A DNA stretch of 64,000 bases from Chryseobacterium gleum (GCF_900636535.1 NZ_LR134289.1:2480001-2544000), one strand, 5' to 3'. Shown: positions 54,218-62,019, counted from the stretch's first letter. Notes: generated by a model from the sequence alone, not told the origin. Made by a program: numbers and translations.

Positions 54218-54838
54218 ATGAAGACCAAGGATAAGATTCTGTCTAAAGCACTGGAGTTATTTAATGATAAGGGGTATAATAATATTACTACCAGGCATAT
54301 TGCAGCTGAGCTCAATATCAGTGCGGGAAATCTGCATTATCATTTCAGGCATTCTGAAGACATTATTAAAATTCTTTTTTCAGAGCTAACTTTGAAAATG
54401 GATGAGCTTCTGAACCATATGAAAGAGAAGGAACATAAGACCCTGGAAGACCTTTATCAGTTTACCTTTTCCACTTGTGAAATTTTTTATGCCTACCGCT
54501 TTATATTTATCAGTTTTATAGATATCCTGAATCAGATTCCAGAAATAGAATCCAGGTACGAGGGCATCAATTTCAGCAGAAAAGAAGAGTTTCAACTGAT
54601 TTTTTCAGATCTTCAGAAGAGTCATATTTTTCAGAAAGATGTTCCCCGCTTTATTGTAGACTGCCTTACAGAGCAAATTTTTATCATTGCAGATAACTGG
54701 CTTACCCATAACAGGCTTATCCTGAAGCTGAATCCTAAAGAAGCGATACAGCATTATACGCTTCTCCAGATGAATCTTTTTTATCCACTACTCAATAAAG
54801 AACAGCAAAAGCTTTATGAACAGCAATATATCCAATAA
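54218..54838 (+). CDS. TetR-family transcriptional regulator
   Basis: A 206-aa regulator with an N-terminal helix-turn-helix (ILSKALELFNDKGYNNITTRHIAAELNISAGNLHYHF region) and a helical C-terminal domain with no recognised ligand. The GNLHYHF recognition-helix wording fits the DUF-type TetR regulators of Bacteroidota. It is divergent from the microprotein-membrane operon, with the 9-bp inverted repeat at 54151-54170 between them. The GNAT gene overlaps its end by 23 bases. Confidence 0.9.
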   Translation: MKTKDKILSKALELFNDKGYNNITTRHIAAELNISAGNLHYHFRHSEDIIKILFSELTLKMDELLNHMKEKEHKTLEDLYQFTFSTCEIFYAYRFIFISFIDILNQIPEIESRYEGINFSRKEEFQLIFSDLQKSHIFQKDVPRFIVDCLTEQIFIIADNWLTHNRLILKLNPKEAIQHYTLLQMNLFYPLLNKEQQKLYEQQYIQ

Positions 54839-55310
54839 GCATAATATTATCATCCGAAAAGGTAATGAAGCAGATCTTCCGGAAATGCTACAGCTTTTTG
54901 CAGCCACAATAGATGCAGTGTGCCGAAAAGATTATACACCTCAACAGCTCGAAGCATGGAAATCCGGAGCTGAAAATGAGGAAAGATGGAGGAAAGTGAT
55001 CAGAGATCAGTATGTTGTAATTGCTCTCAACGAAAATAAGATAGCTGGTTTTTGTACTCTTGATCAGGGAAATTATATCGATCTTCTTTTTGTCCACAAG
55101 GATGAGCAGCAAAAAGGTATTGCATCAATTCTTTACCAGGAGGTTGAAAATGAAGCACTCCGGCAGCATAAAAAACAACTGACAGCAGAGGTAAGCAAAA
55201 CAGCCAGACCGTTTTTTAAGACAATTGGTTTTCAGGTGGTTCAGGAACAAGAGGTCTATGTTAAAGGAGTAACTTTGACCAATTATAAAATGATAAAAAG
55301 TCTTTTTTAA
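54816..55310 (+). CDS. GNAT-family N-acetyltransferase
   Basis: A 164-aa acetyltransferase. The acetyl-CoA-binding motif A is seen as YIDLLFVHKDEQQKGIASILYQEVE, with the Q/R-x-x-G-x-A core as QQKGIA. The substrate is unknown. It overlaps the TetR gene by 23 bases and is followed 12 bases later by an AraC-family gene, so all three are likely co-transcribed. Confidence 0.88.
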   Translation: MNSNISNKHNIIIRKGNEADLPEMLQLFAATIDAVCRKDYTPQQLEAWKSGAENEERWRKVIRDQYVVIALNENKIAGFCTLDQGNYIDLLFVHKDEQQKGIASILYQEVENEALRQHKKQLTAEVSKTARPFFKTIGFQVVQEQEVYVKGVTLTNYKMIKSLF

Positions 55311-55322
55311 TTTTTCTGAATA

Positions 55323-56141
55323 ATGGAATTACAACCGGAATATAATGAGTTCAGAATTTCAGTTCCTGAAGAATTTGAAAATATATTCACACATTTTTAT
55401 TTTGCTGAAAACACAGATGAAAGACCGGTCACTAAAACACTTTTGCCCACCTACCAGACGATTCTTTTATTCTGTTTTGGAGAAAGTGCCACCATGTCTA
55501 CCCTGGAAAAGACAAGTATAAGTGTTGATAAATGTATGGTTTTCGGTCCTGTGAGGCAAGCCTTTGATTATACACTTCCCGCCGGCTGCTCCATTTTAGT
55601 GGCCAATTTTAAAGATGATGCTTTCTACAGGTTTTTTGGGAAAGCATCTATTGAACAATCTGTAAGACATCCTGACGAATTGCTGAAAGAAAACTGCTTT
55701 ACTGAACTGTGGCATCAGCTGAAAGAATTACATTCCACCACAGCACAAGTGGATCACATTCTTGAATTCTGCAAACCTTATCTTCAATATCAGGACATTA
55801 CAGGTAAACTATTAAGCAGTTTTGAGAATGATCTTTTAAATCCAATAAAAGTCATTGCAGAACAGACCCGGCAAACGGAGAGAAACATCCAGCGAAAACA
55901 GAAGGAACAGTTTGGATATTCCTTAAAGGAAATTAACCGGTATAACCGTTTTTTAAAAGCCATCAAAATCATTGAACAGGAGACCGGAAAACAGAATAAA
56001 GTCCAATGGTTTACCATCATTGATGAATGTGGATATTATGATCAGAGCCAGCTCATCCATGATTTCAGACATTTTATCAACATTTCACCTGCACAGTATC
56101 TGAAATTCCAGCAGGATATCTGTAATCCAAAGTCCGGATAG
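55323..56141 (+). CDS. AraC-family transcriptional regulator
   Basis: A 272-aa regulator. The N-terminal 150 residues form a cupin-like domain (FEN-type start, TYQTILLFCFGESA, VFGPVRQAFDY). The C-terminal double helix-turn-helix has RQTERNIQRKQKEQFGYSLKEINRYNRFL and CGYYDQSQLIHDFRHFINISPAQY. It directly precedes the NAD(P)H:quinone reductase gene, its probable target. Confidence 0.88.
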   Translation: MELQPEYNEFRISVPEEFENIFTHFYFAENTDERPVTKTLLPTYQTILLFCFGESATMSTLEKTSISVDKCMVFGPVRQAFDYTLPAGCSILVANFKDDAFYRFFGKASIEQSVRHPDELLKENCFTELWHQLKELHSTTAQVDHILEFCKPYLQYQDITGKLLSSFENDLLNPIKVIAEQTRQTERNIQRKQKEQFGYSLKEINRYNRFLKAIKIIEQETGKQNKVQWFTIIDECGYYDQSQLIHDFRHFINISPAQYLKFQQDICNPKSG

Positions 56142-56216
56142 GCCGTTTCGTTTTCTTACAATTTTTGAAAAGCTCACTCCTATACCTTTGTCTCATTAAT
56201 CTAAATCATCAAAACA

Positions 56217-56807
56217 ATGAGACATTTGATCATTTACGCACACCCCAATGAAAACAGTTTAAATCACAATCTTTTAAACACAGTAGTTGACACCCTCCGA
56301 TCCCAACATCATGAGATTATTGTGAGAGATCTTTATAAAATAGGTTTTGATCCTGTACTTTCTCTGGCTGATATGCAGGGACAACGTATGGGAAAAGCAT
56401 CGGATGATGTAAAAACTGAACAGGATCATATTTCGTGGGCAGAACAGATTACTTTTATTTATCCCATCTGGTGGACAGGGCTTCCCGCTATGATGAAAGG
56501 CTATATAGACCGTGTGTTCAGTTATGGTTTTGCATACCGTTATGACCAGGGTGTACAGAAAGGACTTCTGAAAGGGAAATCAACAATGATTATCAATACC
56601 CATGGGAAATCATCTGAAGAATATGAAAAGACAGGGATGGATAAAGCGCTTACACTAACTTCCGATCATGGCATTTTCATCTATTCCGGGCTGGAAATCA
56701 TCAGACATTTATTTTTCGACAAGGCAGACCGGGCAAGTTCTGAAGACCTGGAAATCTGGAAAGAGCAGATCAAAAATTTATATTCAAAACATTTAATTCA
56801 TTATTAA
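56217..56807 (+). CDS. NAD(P)H:quinone oxidoreductase, flavodoxin-like fold
   Basis: A 196-aa flavoprotein of the NQO/modulator-of-drug-activity group. It starts YAHPNENSLNHNLLNTV and has the FMN/FAD-binding YPIWWTGLPAMMKGYIDRVFSYGFAY stretch. It reduces quinones or azo/nitro compounds with NAD(P)H. The element TACCTTTG (56183-56190) is a good -7 box. It is likely regulated by the upstream AraC protein. Confidence 0.9.
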   Translation: MRHLIIYAHPNENSLNHNLLNTVVDTLRSQHHEIIVRDLYKIGFDPVLSLADMQGQRMGKASDDVKTEQDHISWAEQITFIYPIWWTGLPAMMKGYIDRVFSYGFAYRYDQGVQKGLLKGKSTMIINTHGKSSEEYEKTGMDKALTLTSDHGIFIYSGLEIIRHLFFDKADRASSEDLEIWKEQIKNLYSKHLIHY

Positions 56808-56818
56808 AAGTACTTCTT

Positions 56819-56950
56819 ATGAAAACATATACCGAAAAACAGAGTATGAACCCAGCTGTATTAACTTCATACAAACTAATGAAGAAAATAATAAAATACA
56901 GTTTGTACATTCTGATCTTCTATTTTGCTGTAAAGGGATTTATGGCATGA
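56819..56950 (+). CDS. Small hypothetical membrane protein
   Basis: A 43-codon frame, MKTYTEKQ to FAVKGFMA. The N-terminal half is polar; the C-terminal half (KKIIKYSLYILIFYFAVKG) looks like a single membrane helix. It begins 11 bases after the quinone reductase stop. It may be a real microprotein of that operon. The evidence is its clean composition and spacing only. Confidence 0.45.
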   Translation: MKTYTEKQSMNPAVLTSYKLMKKIIKYSLYILIFYFAVKGFMA

Positions 56951-56994
56951 AATTAGCTTCAGAAATCGCAAGTAAAATTGTTTTGAACCATTAT

Positions 56995-57081
56995 TTTAAG
57001 CCATTAAGATTGATGGATGGTTAAGTTTTTCTTTTAAAACAAATCTTGTTATAACCCTGCAATGCGTCTTAATGGTTTAAA
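56995..57081. repeat. 15-bp inverted repeat with a 57-base loop
   Basis: TTTAAGCCATTAAGA (56995-57009) and TCTTAATGGTTTAAA (57067-57081) are complementary with one G-U. It lies upstream of the tyrS leader. It may be a dispersed spacer element or an RNA hairpin; no T-run follows. Confidence 0.5.
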
Positions 57082-57105
57082 TATTGGCTTCACAGGTAAA
57101 TCCTG

Positions 57106-57113
57106 TATATTGG
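57106..57113 (+). promoter_or_regulatory. Possible promoter of the tyrS leader
   Basis: TATATTGG matches TAnnTTTG at seven of eight positions. A TTG at 57084-57086, 19 bases upstream, fits the -33 position. Transcription would start just before the leader ORF ATG at 57121. Confidence 0.45.
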
Positions 57114-57120
57114 CATCACA

Positions 57121-57219
57121 ATGAAACATCTGAACAGTATATTACGTCTTCCATTCTTCAGTGAATATTACACTCCGGACTACCGTTCGGGAAGACTTTC
57201 TATATCTGTAATCCAATAA
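57121..57219 (+). CDS. Tyrosine-containing leader peptide of tyrS
   Basis: A 32-codon frame. Residues 12-22 read FFSEYYTPDYR, with three Tyr codons (16, 17, 21) and two adjacent Phe codons. It ends 21 bases before a strong intrinsic terminator that lies directly ahead of tyrosyl-tRNA synthetase. The Tyr codons are placed so that a ribosome stalled at codons 16-17 would cover 57174-57180 (region 1 of the attenuator) and leave 57185-57191 free. A leader-peptide function is inferred from layout. Confidence 0.65.
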   Translation: MKHLNSILRLPFFSEYYTPDYRSGRLSISVIQ

Positions 57220-57263
57220 AATAATCTACGTATATATAGAGCCCGGACAGTACCTGTCCGGGC
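57174..57263 (+). promoter_or_regulatory. Predicted ribosome-mediated attenuator of tyrS
   Basis: Four pairing segments: region 1 TCCGGAC (57174-57180); region 2 GTTCGGGA (57185-57192); region 3 GCCCGGACAG (57241-57250); region 4 CTGTCCGGGC (57254-57263). Regions 1 and 2 can form a hairpin with a TACC loop and one bulge. Region 2 (GTTCGGG) can instead pair with CCCGGAC of region 3, 7 bp with one wobble, excluding the terminator. Regions 3 and 4 form a 10-bp terminator with a TAC loop followed by TTTTCATTTT. The last hairpin ends 23 bases before tyrS. Confidence 0.65.
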
Positions 57264-57286
57264 TTTTCATTTTAAAACTATTCAAC

Positions 57287-58483
57287 ATGATTCATTCATT
57301 ACAAGAAAATGCGGCCATCATCCTTCCGGAAAACGGTCTCGAAGAAAAGCTTAATCAGGCAAAAAAAGAAAACAGAAAACTTTCTGTCAAACTGGGATTT
57401 GATCCCACCGCTCCCGATCTTCATCTGGGACATGCGGTCGTATTGAAAAAACTGAAGCAATTCCAGGATCTGGGACATCAGATTATTATAGTCGTGGGAA
57501 GCTTTACAGCAAGAATTGGTGATCCTAGCGGAAAAAATAAAGCTAGAAAACCCTTAAGTGCAGAAGAGGTACAACATAATGCACAGACTTATATCAATCA
57601 GCTTTCCAAAATTATTGATGTTCGGAAAACAAAGATTGTGTTCAATTCAGACTGGCTGGATACACTTAATTTTTCAGATGTCATCCAGCTGCTTTCAAAG
57701 GTCACGGTAGCTCAGCTGATGCACCGTAATGATTTTAATAAAAGGTTTACTGAGAATACGCCTATTGCCATGCATGAACTGGTATATCCTATTCTTCAGG
57801 GCTATGATTCCGTAAAAATTGAGTGTGACATTGAAATGGGCGGCACAGACCAGCTTTTTAACTGTACAATGGGAAGGCAGCTTCAGGAAGTCCACCAGAT
57901 GCCTGCTCAGATTGTGATGTGCATGCCATTGCTGAGAGGTCTTGACGGAAAAGAAAAAATGAGCAAATCCCTGAACAATATTATCGGGCTTACAGATGAA
58001 CCCAATGAAATGTTTGGAAAAACAATGTCAATTCCAGATGCTTTGATTGAAGAATTTATCAACCTGACCACTGATTTTTCCCCGCAAGAAAAAGCAGAGC
58101 TTCTGTTCAGGATGGCAGAGGGTGAAAATCCTATGAATATTAAAAAAATCATTGCAAAAAACATTATTACGCAATATCATAATAGCACTGCAGCAAACCA
58201 GGCGGAACAGTTTTTTATCACTCAGTTTCAGAATAAAAATTTTGAAGAAAAAGAATACCAATCCATCCCTATCAACTCTTTGAGTATTGACAACAAAATT
58301 TCCCTTGTGAAACTTTGTCATCAACTAAAGAATGACCTCAGCAAATCTGCTATACGGAGATTAATTGAAAACGGAGGAGTTCAAATCAATAATAGTAAAA
58401 TAACAGATTCCAGCGAAGAGTTGGAGCTGATTCCTGGAACAAAAATAAAAATTGGAAAAAGAAGCTTTTTTGAGCTAGTGTAG
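57287..58483 (+). CDS. tyrS: Tyrosyl-tRNA synthetase, type 2 (KMSKS form)
   Basis: A 398-aa class I synthetase that charges tRNA-Tyr. It has HIGH as HLGH (46-49, in DPTAPDLHLGHAVV) and KMSKS as KEKMSKSLNN. An S4 RNA-binding domain closes the protein (AIRRLIENGGVQINNSKI). The exact KMSKS and the DPTAPDLHLGH loop fit the type 2 subfamily (TyrZ-like) rather than type 1, which has KFGKS/KFGKT. Preceded by a leader ORF and attenuator. It may be the only or an additional TyrRS. Confidence 0.95.
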   Translation: MIHSLQENAAIILPENGLEEKLNQAKKENRKLSVKLGFDPTAPDLHLGHAVVLKKLKQFQDLGHQIIIVVGSFTARIGDPSGKNKARKPLSAEEVQHNAQTYINQLSKIIDVRKTKIVFNSDWLDTLNFSDVIQLLSKVTVAQLMHRNDFNKRFTENTPIAMHELVYPILQGYDSVKIECDIEMGGTDQLFNCTMGRQLQEVHQMPAQIVMCMPLLRGLDGKEKMSKSLNNIIGLTDEPNEMFGKTMSIPDALIEEFINLTTDFSPQEKAELLFRMAEGENPMNIKKIIAKNIITQYHNSTAANQAEQFFITQFQNKNFEEKEYQSIPINSLSIDNKISLVKLCHQLKNDLSKSAIRRLIENGGVQINNSKITDSSEELELIPGTKIKIGKRSFFELV

Positions 58484-58486
58484 GCT

Positions 58487-58646
58487 TGGGGGAAACTGGA
58501 AGAGGAAGAGGGAAGTTTTTTGTCAAACGTAAAATATCTGAAGTTTTTGATTGAAATGTTTTTAAAACAAAAGTTAAAATTAAAAATACAGAAGTTCACT
58601 ACGATACAATAGTAACTTGTAGCTTCCTTCTTCCAGCTCCTCCCCT
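58487..58646. repeat. Purine/pyrimidine inverted-repeat element, copy C
   Basis: The left arm (GGGGGAAACTGGAAGAGGAAG) starts four bases after tyrS. The right arm (CTTCCTTCTTCCAGCTCCTC) is its rough complement. About 95 AT-rich bases lie between. Same family as 19423-19506 and 30599-30742. Confidence 0.65.
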
Positions 58647-58713
58647 GACCTTACATTACTATTCTCTCCTTCAACTTATTTCAATATCTTCGTTTTTGTA
58701 AAAACTATTTCCA

Positions 58714-59235
58714 ATGAGCTACTTCATGGTTGATATAGAATCGGACGGACCGATTCCTGGTGATTTTTCAATGATTTGTTTCGGTGCGGTGCTCGTCAAT
58801 GAAGAACTGGATACTACCTTCTATGGAAAACTGAAACCGATTTCTGAACAATTCAATCCGGAGTCCCTGGCAGTTTCAGGCTTCAGCAGGGAAGAAACGA
58901 TGCATTTCGATGATCCTGAAAAAGTAATGCTTGCCTTTGAAGAGTGGATTAATACAAATTCCAGAGGCAGACCTATTTTTATCAGTGATAATAATGGTTT
59001 CGACTGGATGTTTATCTGCTGGTATTTTCATCATTTTACCGGACGAAATCCTTTTGGCTTTTCTTCCAGGAGACTTTCCGATCTCTATTGTGGATTGGAA
59101 AAAGATACTTTTGCCCAATGGAAACACCTCCGAAAAACAGAGCATACTCATAATCCGGTAGATGATGCCAGAGGAAATGCTGAGGTTCTGCTGTATATGA
59201 AAGAAGAAATGGGACTGAAAATTGCATTAAAATAA
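58714..59235 (+). CDS. DnaQ-like 3'-5' exonuclease (DEDDh)
   Basis: A 173-aa nuclease-fold protein. Exo I is MVDIESDG (D7, E9). The later acidic residues are in ISDNNGFDWMF, and Exo III is THNPVDDARGNAE (H-x4-D). All DEDDh catalytic positions look present. It is not fused to a polymerase and could act on RNA or DNA. The GNAT gene follows 17 bases later, probably in the same transcript. Confidence 0.88.
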   Translation: MSYFMVDIESDGPIPGDFSMICFGAVLVNEELDTTFYGKLKPISEQFNPESLAVSGFSREETMHFDDPEKVMLAFEEWINTNSRGRPIFISDNNGFDWMFICWYFHHFTGRNPFGFSSRRLSDLYCGLEKDTFAQWKHLRKTEHTHNPVDDARGNAEVLLYMKEEMGLKIALK

Positions 59236-59252
59236 AACACTAATCTCTGACT

Positions 59253-59693
59253 ATGATTTCTGACCTGCATTACAAAAAAGCTGATGAAACTGACATTGAT
59301 TTTCTTCTCAATCTCAGAATGAAAACCATGAATCCTCATTATGAAGCTTCCGGGCTTTCTACAGACAGGAAAACAACTCTTCAAAGGGTTCTTCATGAGT
59401 TTGATAAGGCCCATATTATTCTTTTAGACCATCATCCCATCGGACTGTTAAAAGTAGACAGAACCTTTACCAACATTGAGGTTCTTCAGCTACAGATTGA
59501 TCCCGCCCAACAAGGTAGAGGATTGGGAAAAAAGATCTTGTCTGACATTCTGGAGGAAGCTTCACTAGCAGGGAAAACCGTATCATTAAGTGTATTAAAA
59601 ACCAATAAAGCTCAGCATCTCTATGCAAGTCTGGGGTTTAAAATTATAGGAGAAGATGAGCATTCATATTTTATGGAAACTGAAAGACAGTAA
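59253..59693 (+). CDS. GNAT-family N-acetyltransferase
   Basis: A 146-aa acetyltransferase with motif A LQLQIDPAQQGRGLGKKILSDILEEA (Q-x-x-G-x-G core QQGRGLG) and the C-terminal LYASLGFKIIGED stretch typical of GNAT proteins. The substrate is unknown. It follows the exonuclease gene by 17 bases. Confidence 0.9.
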   Translation: MISDLHYKKADETDIDFLLNLRMKTMNPHYEASGLSTDRKTTLQRVLHEFDKAHIILLDHHPIGLLKVDRTFTNIEVLQLQIDPAQQGRGLGKKILSDILEEASLAGKTVSLSVLKTNKAQHLYASLGFKIIGEDEHSYFMETERQ

Positions 59694-59730
59694 ATTGAAA
59701 TTATTTAGGTTGGGAAAATTGAGCATAAAA

Positions 59731-59755
59731 AAGTCCAATTGAAAAATTGGACCTT
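59731..59755. terminator. Bidirectional terminator
   Basis: GTCCAATT pairs with AATTGGAC around GAAA, with A-rich sequence before and T-containing sequence after. It separates the GNAT gene from the convergent membrane-protein gene. Confidence 0.75.
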
Positions 59756-59781
59756 GTATAATGTAAACAGCTATGTTGAAT

Positions 59782-60864
59782 TTAATTTTCAAAGCTTTTA
59801 TCTGCAACAGCAGCATTTCTTGCTTTTGCCAGCATAGGAATGGAAATAAGCCCCATTACCAGCATAATAACAATCTGCAGCGGTAAAGAAATAAAGGAAT
59901 AAGTAAGCCCCATTTCACCTCCGAAGTCAGCGCTTTTCCCTACTGAAATAAAAAGTGCCATAAAACCGTATTTCATTGCAAGATTATAAGCTCCAATTCC
60001 TCCACTTGCAGGGATTATCATTCCCAAAGTTCCCACTACAATGATAAAGAAACCGTCTGCAAAGGTAAATCCGGATGTTTCAGGAAGCGCAAAACAAACA
60101 AGGTAAGCGGCCAGATAGTAGCAAATCCAGATTCCCAATGTATAAAGGATAAATTTTCCCTTTTCTTTTAACTTAAAAATAGAAGTTAATCCTTGAAGAA
60201 TTCCTTTTCCAAAATTGATAAGTTGTTCTTTTTTATAATTATAAAGAAGAGCTAAAGCAATTAAAGCCAATATCGCCAAAGCAATTTTAACATATAAATA
60301 AAATGAATCAAAATCACTTACGCCTAATTTCATCATTTGTTCTTCAAAAAAATTAGGAACAAATTTCTCTTTCTCATCCTTTTTATCCATTACAAAATGG
60401 TAGAAAGAAAGAATCGCATTAAATTTAAAAATCACTGTCAGAATCAAGAATCCCAACATACAGACCAGATCTACCACCCTTTCCAGAATAATAGTTCCGA
60501 AAGATTTATCTACAGGTACTTTTTCTACTCCATATAAAGCTGTAGCTCTTGCTACTTCCCCGCTTCTCGGAATGGTAAGATTCATCAGATAACCGAATGA
60601 TATGGACCAAAGTGCGTTGGAATTCGATATGCGGTGTCCCATAGGTTCCAGCATAAGGTTCCAGCGAATAGCTCTGAACCAATAAGCAAGCAGTCCAAAT
60701 ACGGAGGCAAACAGTACCCATAGGTAATTGGCTTTTGCCAGTGATTTCTGAATGACTTTAAAATCCAGTCCTCTTAAGGCGAGCCATAAAAAAAAGCCTG
60801 CAAAAGCAAGCGATATTACTATTGTAAGTATTGATTTTACCGGACTTTTTGATGTTTTCTCCAT
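59782..60864 (-). CDS. Lysylphosphatidylglycerol synthase TM-like (UPF0104) membrane protein
   Basis: A 360-aa protein with about eight membrane helices and no C-terminal catalytic domain. It matches the flippase-like half of MprF (LPG synthase transmembrane region), for example LMLEPMGHRISNSNALWSISFGYLMNLTIPRSGEVARATAL and GTLGMIIPASGGIGAYNLAMKYG. The function of the free-standing form is unresolved; lipid flipping is suggested. It follows panD by three bases on the same strand. Confidence 0.88.
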   Translation of the reverse strand: MEKTSKSPVKSILTIVISLAFAGFFLWLALRGLDFKVIQKSLAKANYLWVLFASVFGLLAYWFRAIRWNLMLEPMGHRISNSNALWSISFGYLMNLTIPRSGEVARATALYGVEKVPVDKSFGTIILERVVDLVCMLGFLILTVIFKFNAILSFYHFVMDKKDEKEKFVPNFFEEQMMKLGVSDFDSFYLYVKIALAILALIALALLYNYKKEQLINFGKGILQGLTSIFKLKEKGKFILYTLGIWICYYLAAYLVCFALPETSGFTFADGFFIIVVGTLGMIIPASGGIGAYNLAMKYGFMALFISVGKSADFGGEMGLTYSFISLPLQIVIMLVMGLISIPMLAKARNAAVADKSFEN

Positions 60865-60867
60865 GTA

Positions 60868-61218
60868 TTACGTAAGAAGGTTTGTTTTTTCATCCGGGAA
60901 AACAATTTTCGGCTGGAAGTCTTTTGCTTCTTCCGGTGTCATCTGTGCATAGGCAATGATAATGATGATATCATCTTTCTGTACTTTTCTTGCAGCAGGT
61001 CCGTTCAGACATACTTCCCCAGATTTTCTTTTCCCTTTGATAACATAAGTATCAAAACGTTCTCCGTTGTTTACATTCACGATATAGACCCTTTCTCCCA
61101 CTACCAGACCGGCAGCTTCTATAAGATCTTCATCTATCGTAATACTCCCTATATAATTAAGGTCAGAGGCAGTTACTCTCACCCTGTGAATCTTAGACTT
61201 GAAAACTTCTATTAACAT
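60868..61218 (-). CDS. panD: Aspartate 1-decarboxylase
   Basis: A 116-aa pyruvoyl enzyme that makes beta-alanine for pantothenate and CoA. The autocleavage pair is G24-S25 in NYIGSITID. The start [16 protein letters not shown] matches the family. A perfect -7 element TAAATTTG (minus strand, 61223-61230) lies four bases before the ATG, so the transcript may be leaderless. First gene of an operon with the UPF0104 membrane protein. Confidence 0.97.
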
Positions 61219-61222
61219 GTTG

Positions 61223-61230
61223 CAAATTTA
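61223..61230 (-). promoter_or_regulatory. -7 element of panD
   Basis: TAAATTTG on the minus strand, an exact match. The start codon follows after CAAC. Transcription from here would begin at or within a base or two of ATG. Confidence 0.65.
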
Positions 61231-61617
61231 TTAATAAAAATTAATAAAACAGGACTTTACTATCATTTAAAAACTCCCACAAACACAGGGGTTTAATTTT
61301 ACAAAACACAAGAAATATGAAAATTGCTTGTAAATTTAATAATCATATGGTCAAAAAAATTAATTGTTTACACACAATTTAGGATTTAATAAATAGAGGA
61401 AATAATATTAACTTTTTGCTAAAGTCAATATACATAAGCATTTGGCATGATTTTAGCAACCTGTAACGTAGATTTTCTGTGAAAAGTGGAATTATCATAT
61501 TTTAACTGATTTTACTTAAACGTAAAAAATTTTCACAAGTTTTAATAAAAAAATTGCACAATTAGAAAATAGTATTATATTTGCTATAATTACGAACTAA
61601 CTTTAATATTAAAAATT
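61231..61617 (+). promoter_or_regulatory. Promoter region of the HU gene
   Basis: This AT-rich divergent spacer holds no gene. The clear signal is TTG (61554-61556) followed after 19 bases by TATATTTG (61576-61583), a textbook Bacteroidota promoter about 35 bases before the HU start. Confidence 0.7.
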
Positions 61618-61908
61618 ATGAACAAGTCTGAATTAATCGACGCAATCGCAAAAGATGCAGGTATCACTAAAGTTGCAGCTAAAGCTGCTTTAGAATCTTT
61701 CATTGGTAACGTAACTACTACATTAAAGAAAAAAGACGGAAAAGTTTCTTTAGTAGGTTTCGGTACTTTCTCAGTAGCTGAGAGAGCAGCAAGACAAGGT
61801 ATTAACCCTGCAACTAAAAAACCGATCAAGATCGCTGCTAAAAAAGTTGCTAAATTCAAGGCTGGAGCTGATTTATCAAATGCAGTTTCAGGTGCTAAGA
61901 AAAAATAA
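61618..61908 (+). CDS. HU-family DNA-binding protein
   Basis: A 96-aa histone-like protein that bends and compacts DNA. The typical start is MNKSELIDAIAKDAGITK. The core is VSLVGFGTFSVAERAARQGINPATKKPIKI, with the DNA-arm proline in NPATKKP. A short Lys-rich end (GAKKK) follows. Strong promoter and terminator fit its usual high expression. Confidence 0.97.
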   Translation: MNKSELIDAIAKDAGITKVAAKAALESFIGNVTTTLKKKDGKVSLVGFGTFSVAERAARQGINPATKKPIKIAAKKVAKFKAGADLSNAVSGAKKK

Positions 61909-61930
61909 TCATTCAGATTACAAAAAATTC

Positions 61931-61959
61931 AGGCTGTTTCTAAGAAACAGCCTTTTTTA
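61931..61959 (+). terminator. Intrinsic terminator of HU
   Basis: AGGCTGTTTC (61931-61940), loop TAA, GAAACAGCCT (61944-61953) and a six-T run. Confidence 0.95.
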
Positions 61960-62019
61960 TTTCTATAAGTGGTGTCAGGAATTTAAACCGTTGAGCTTTT
62001 TTAAGCGTTTATGATTATT

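Noticed and set aside
57287..58483. T-box riboswitch for tyrS
   Set aside because: No T-box core sequence in the upstream region; the leader ORF and pairing layout fit peptide attenuation better.
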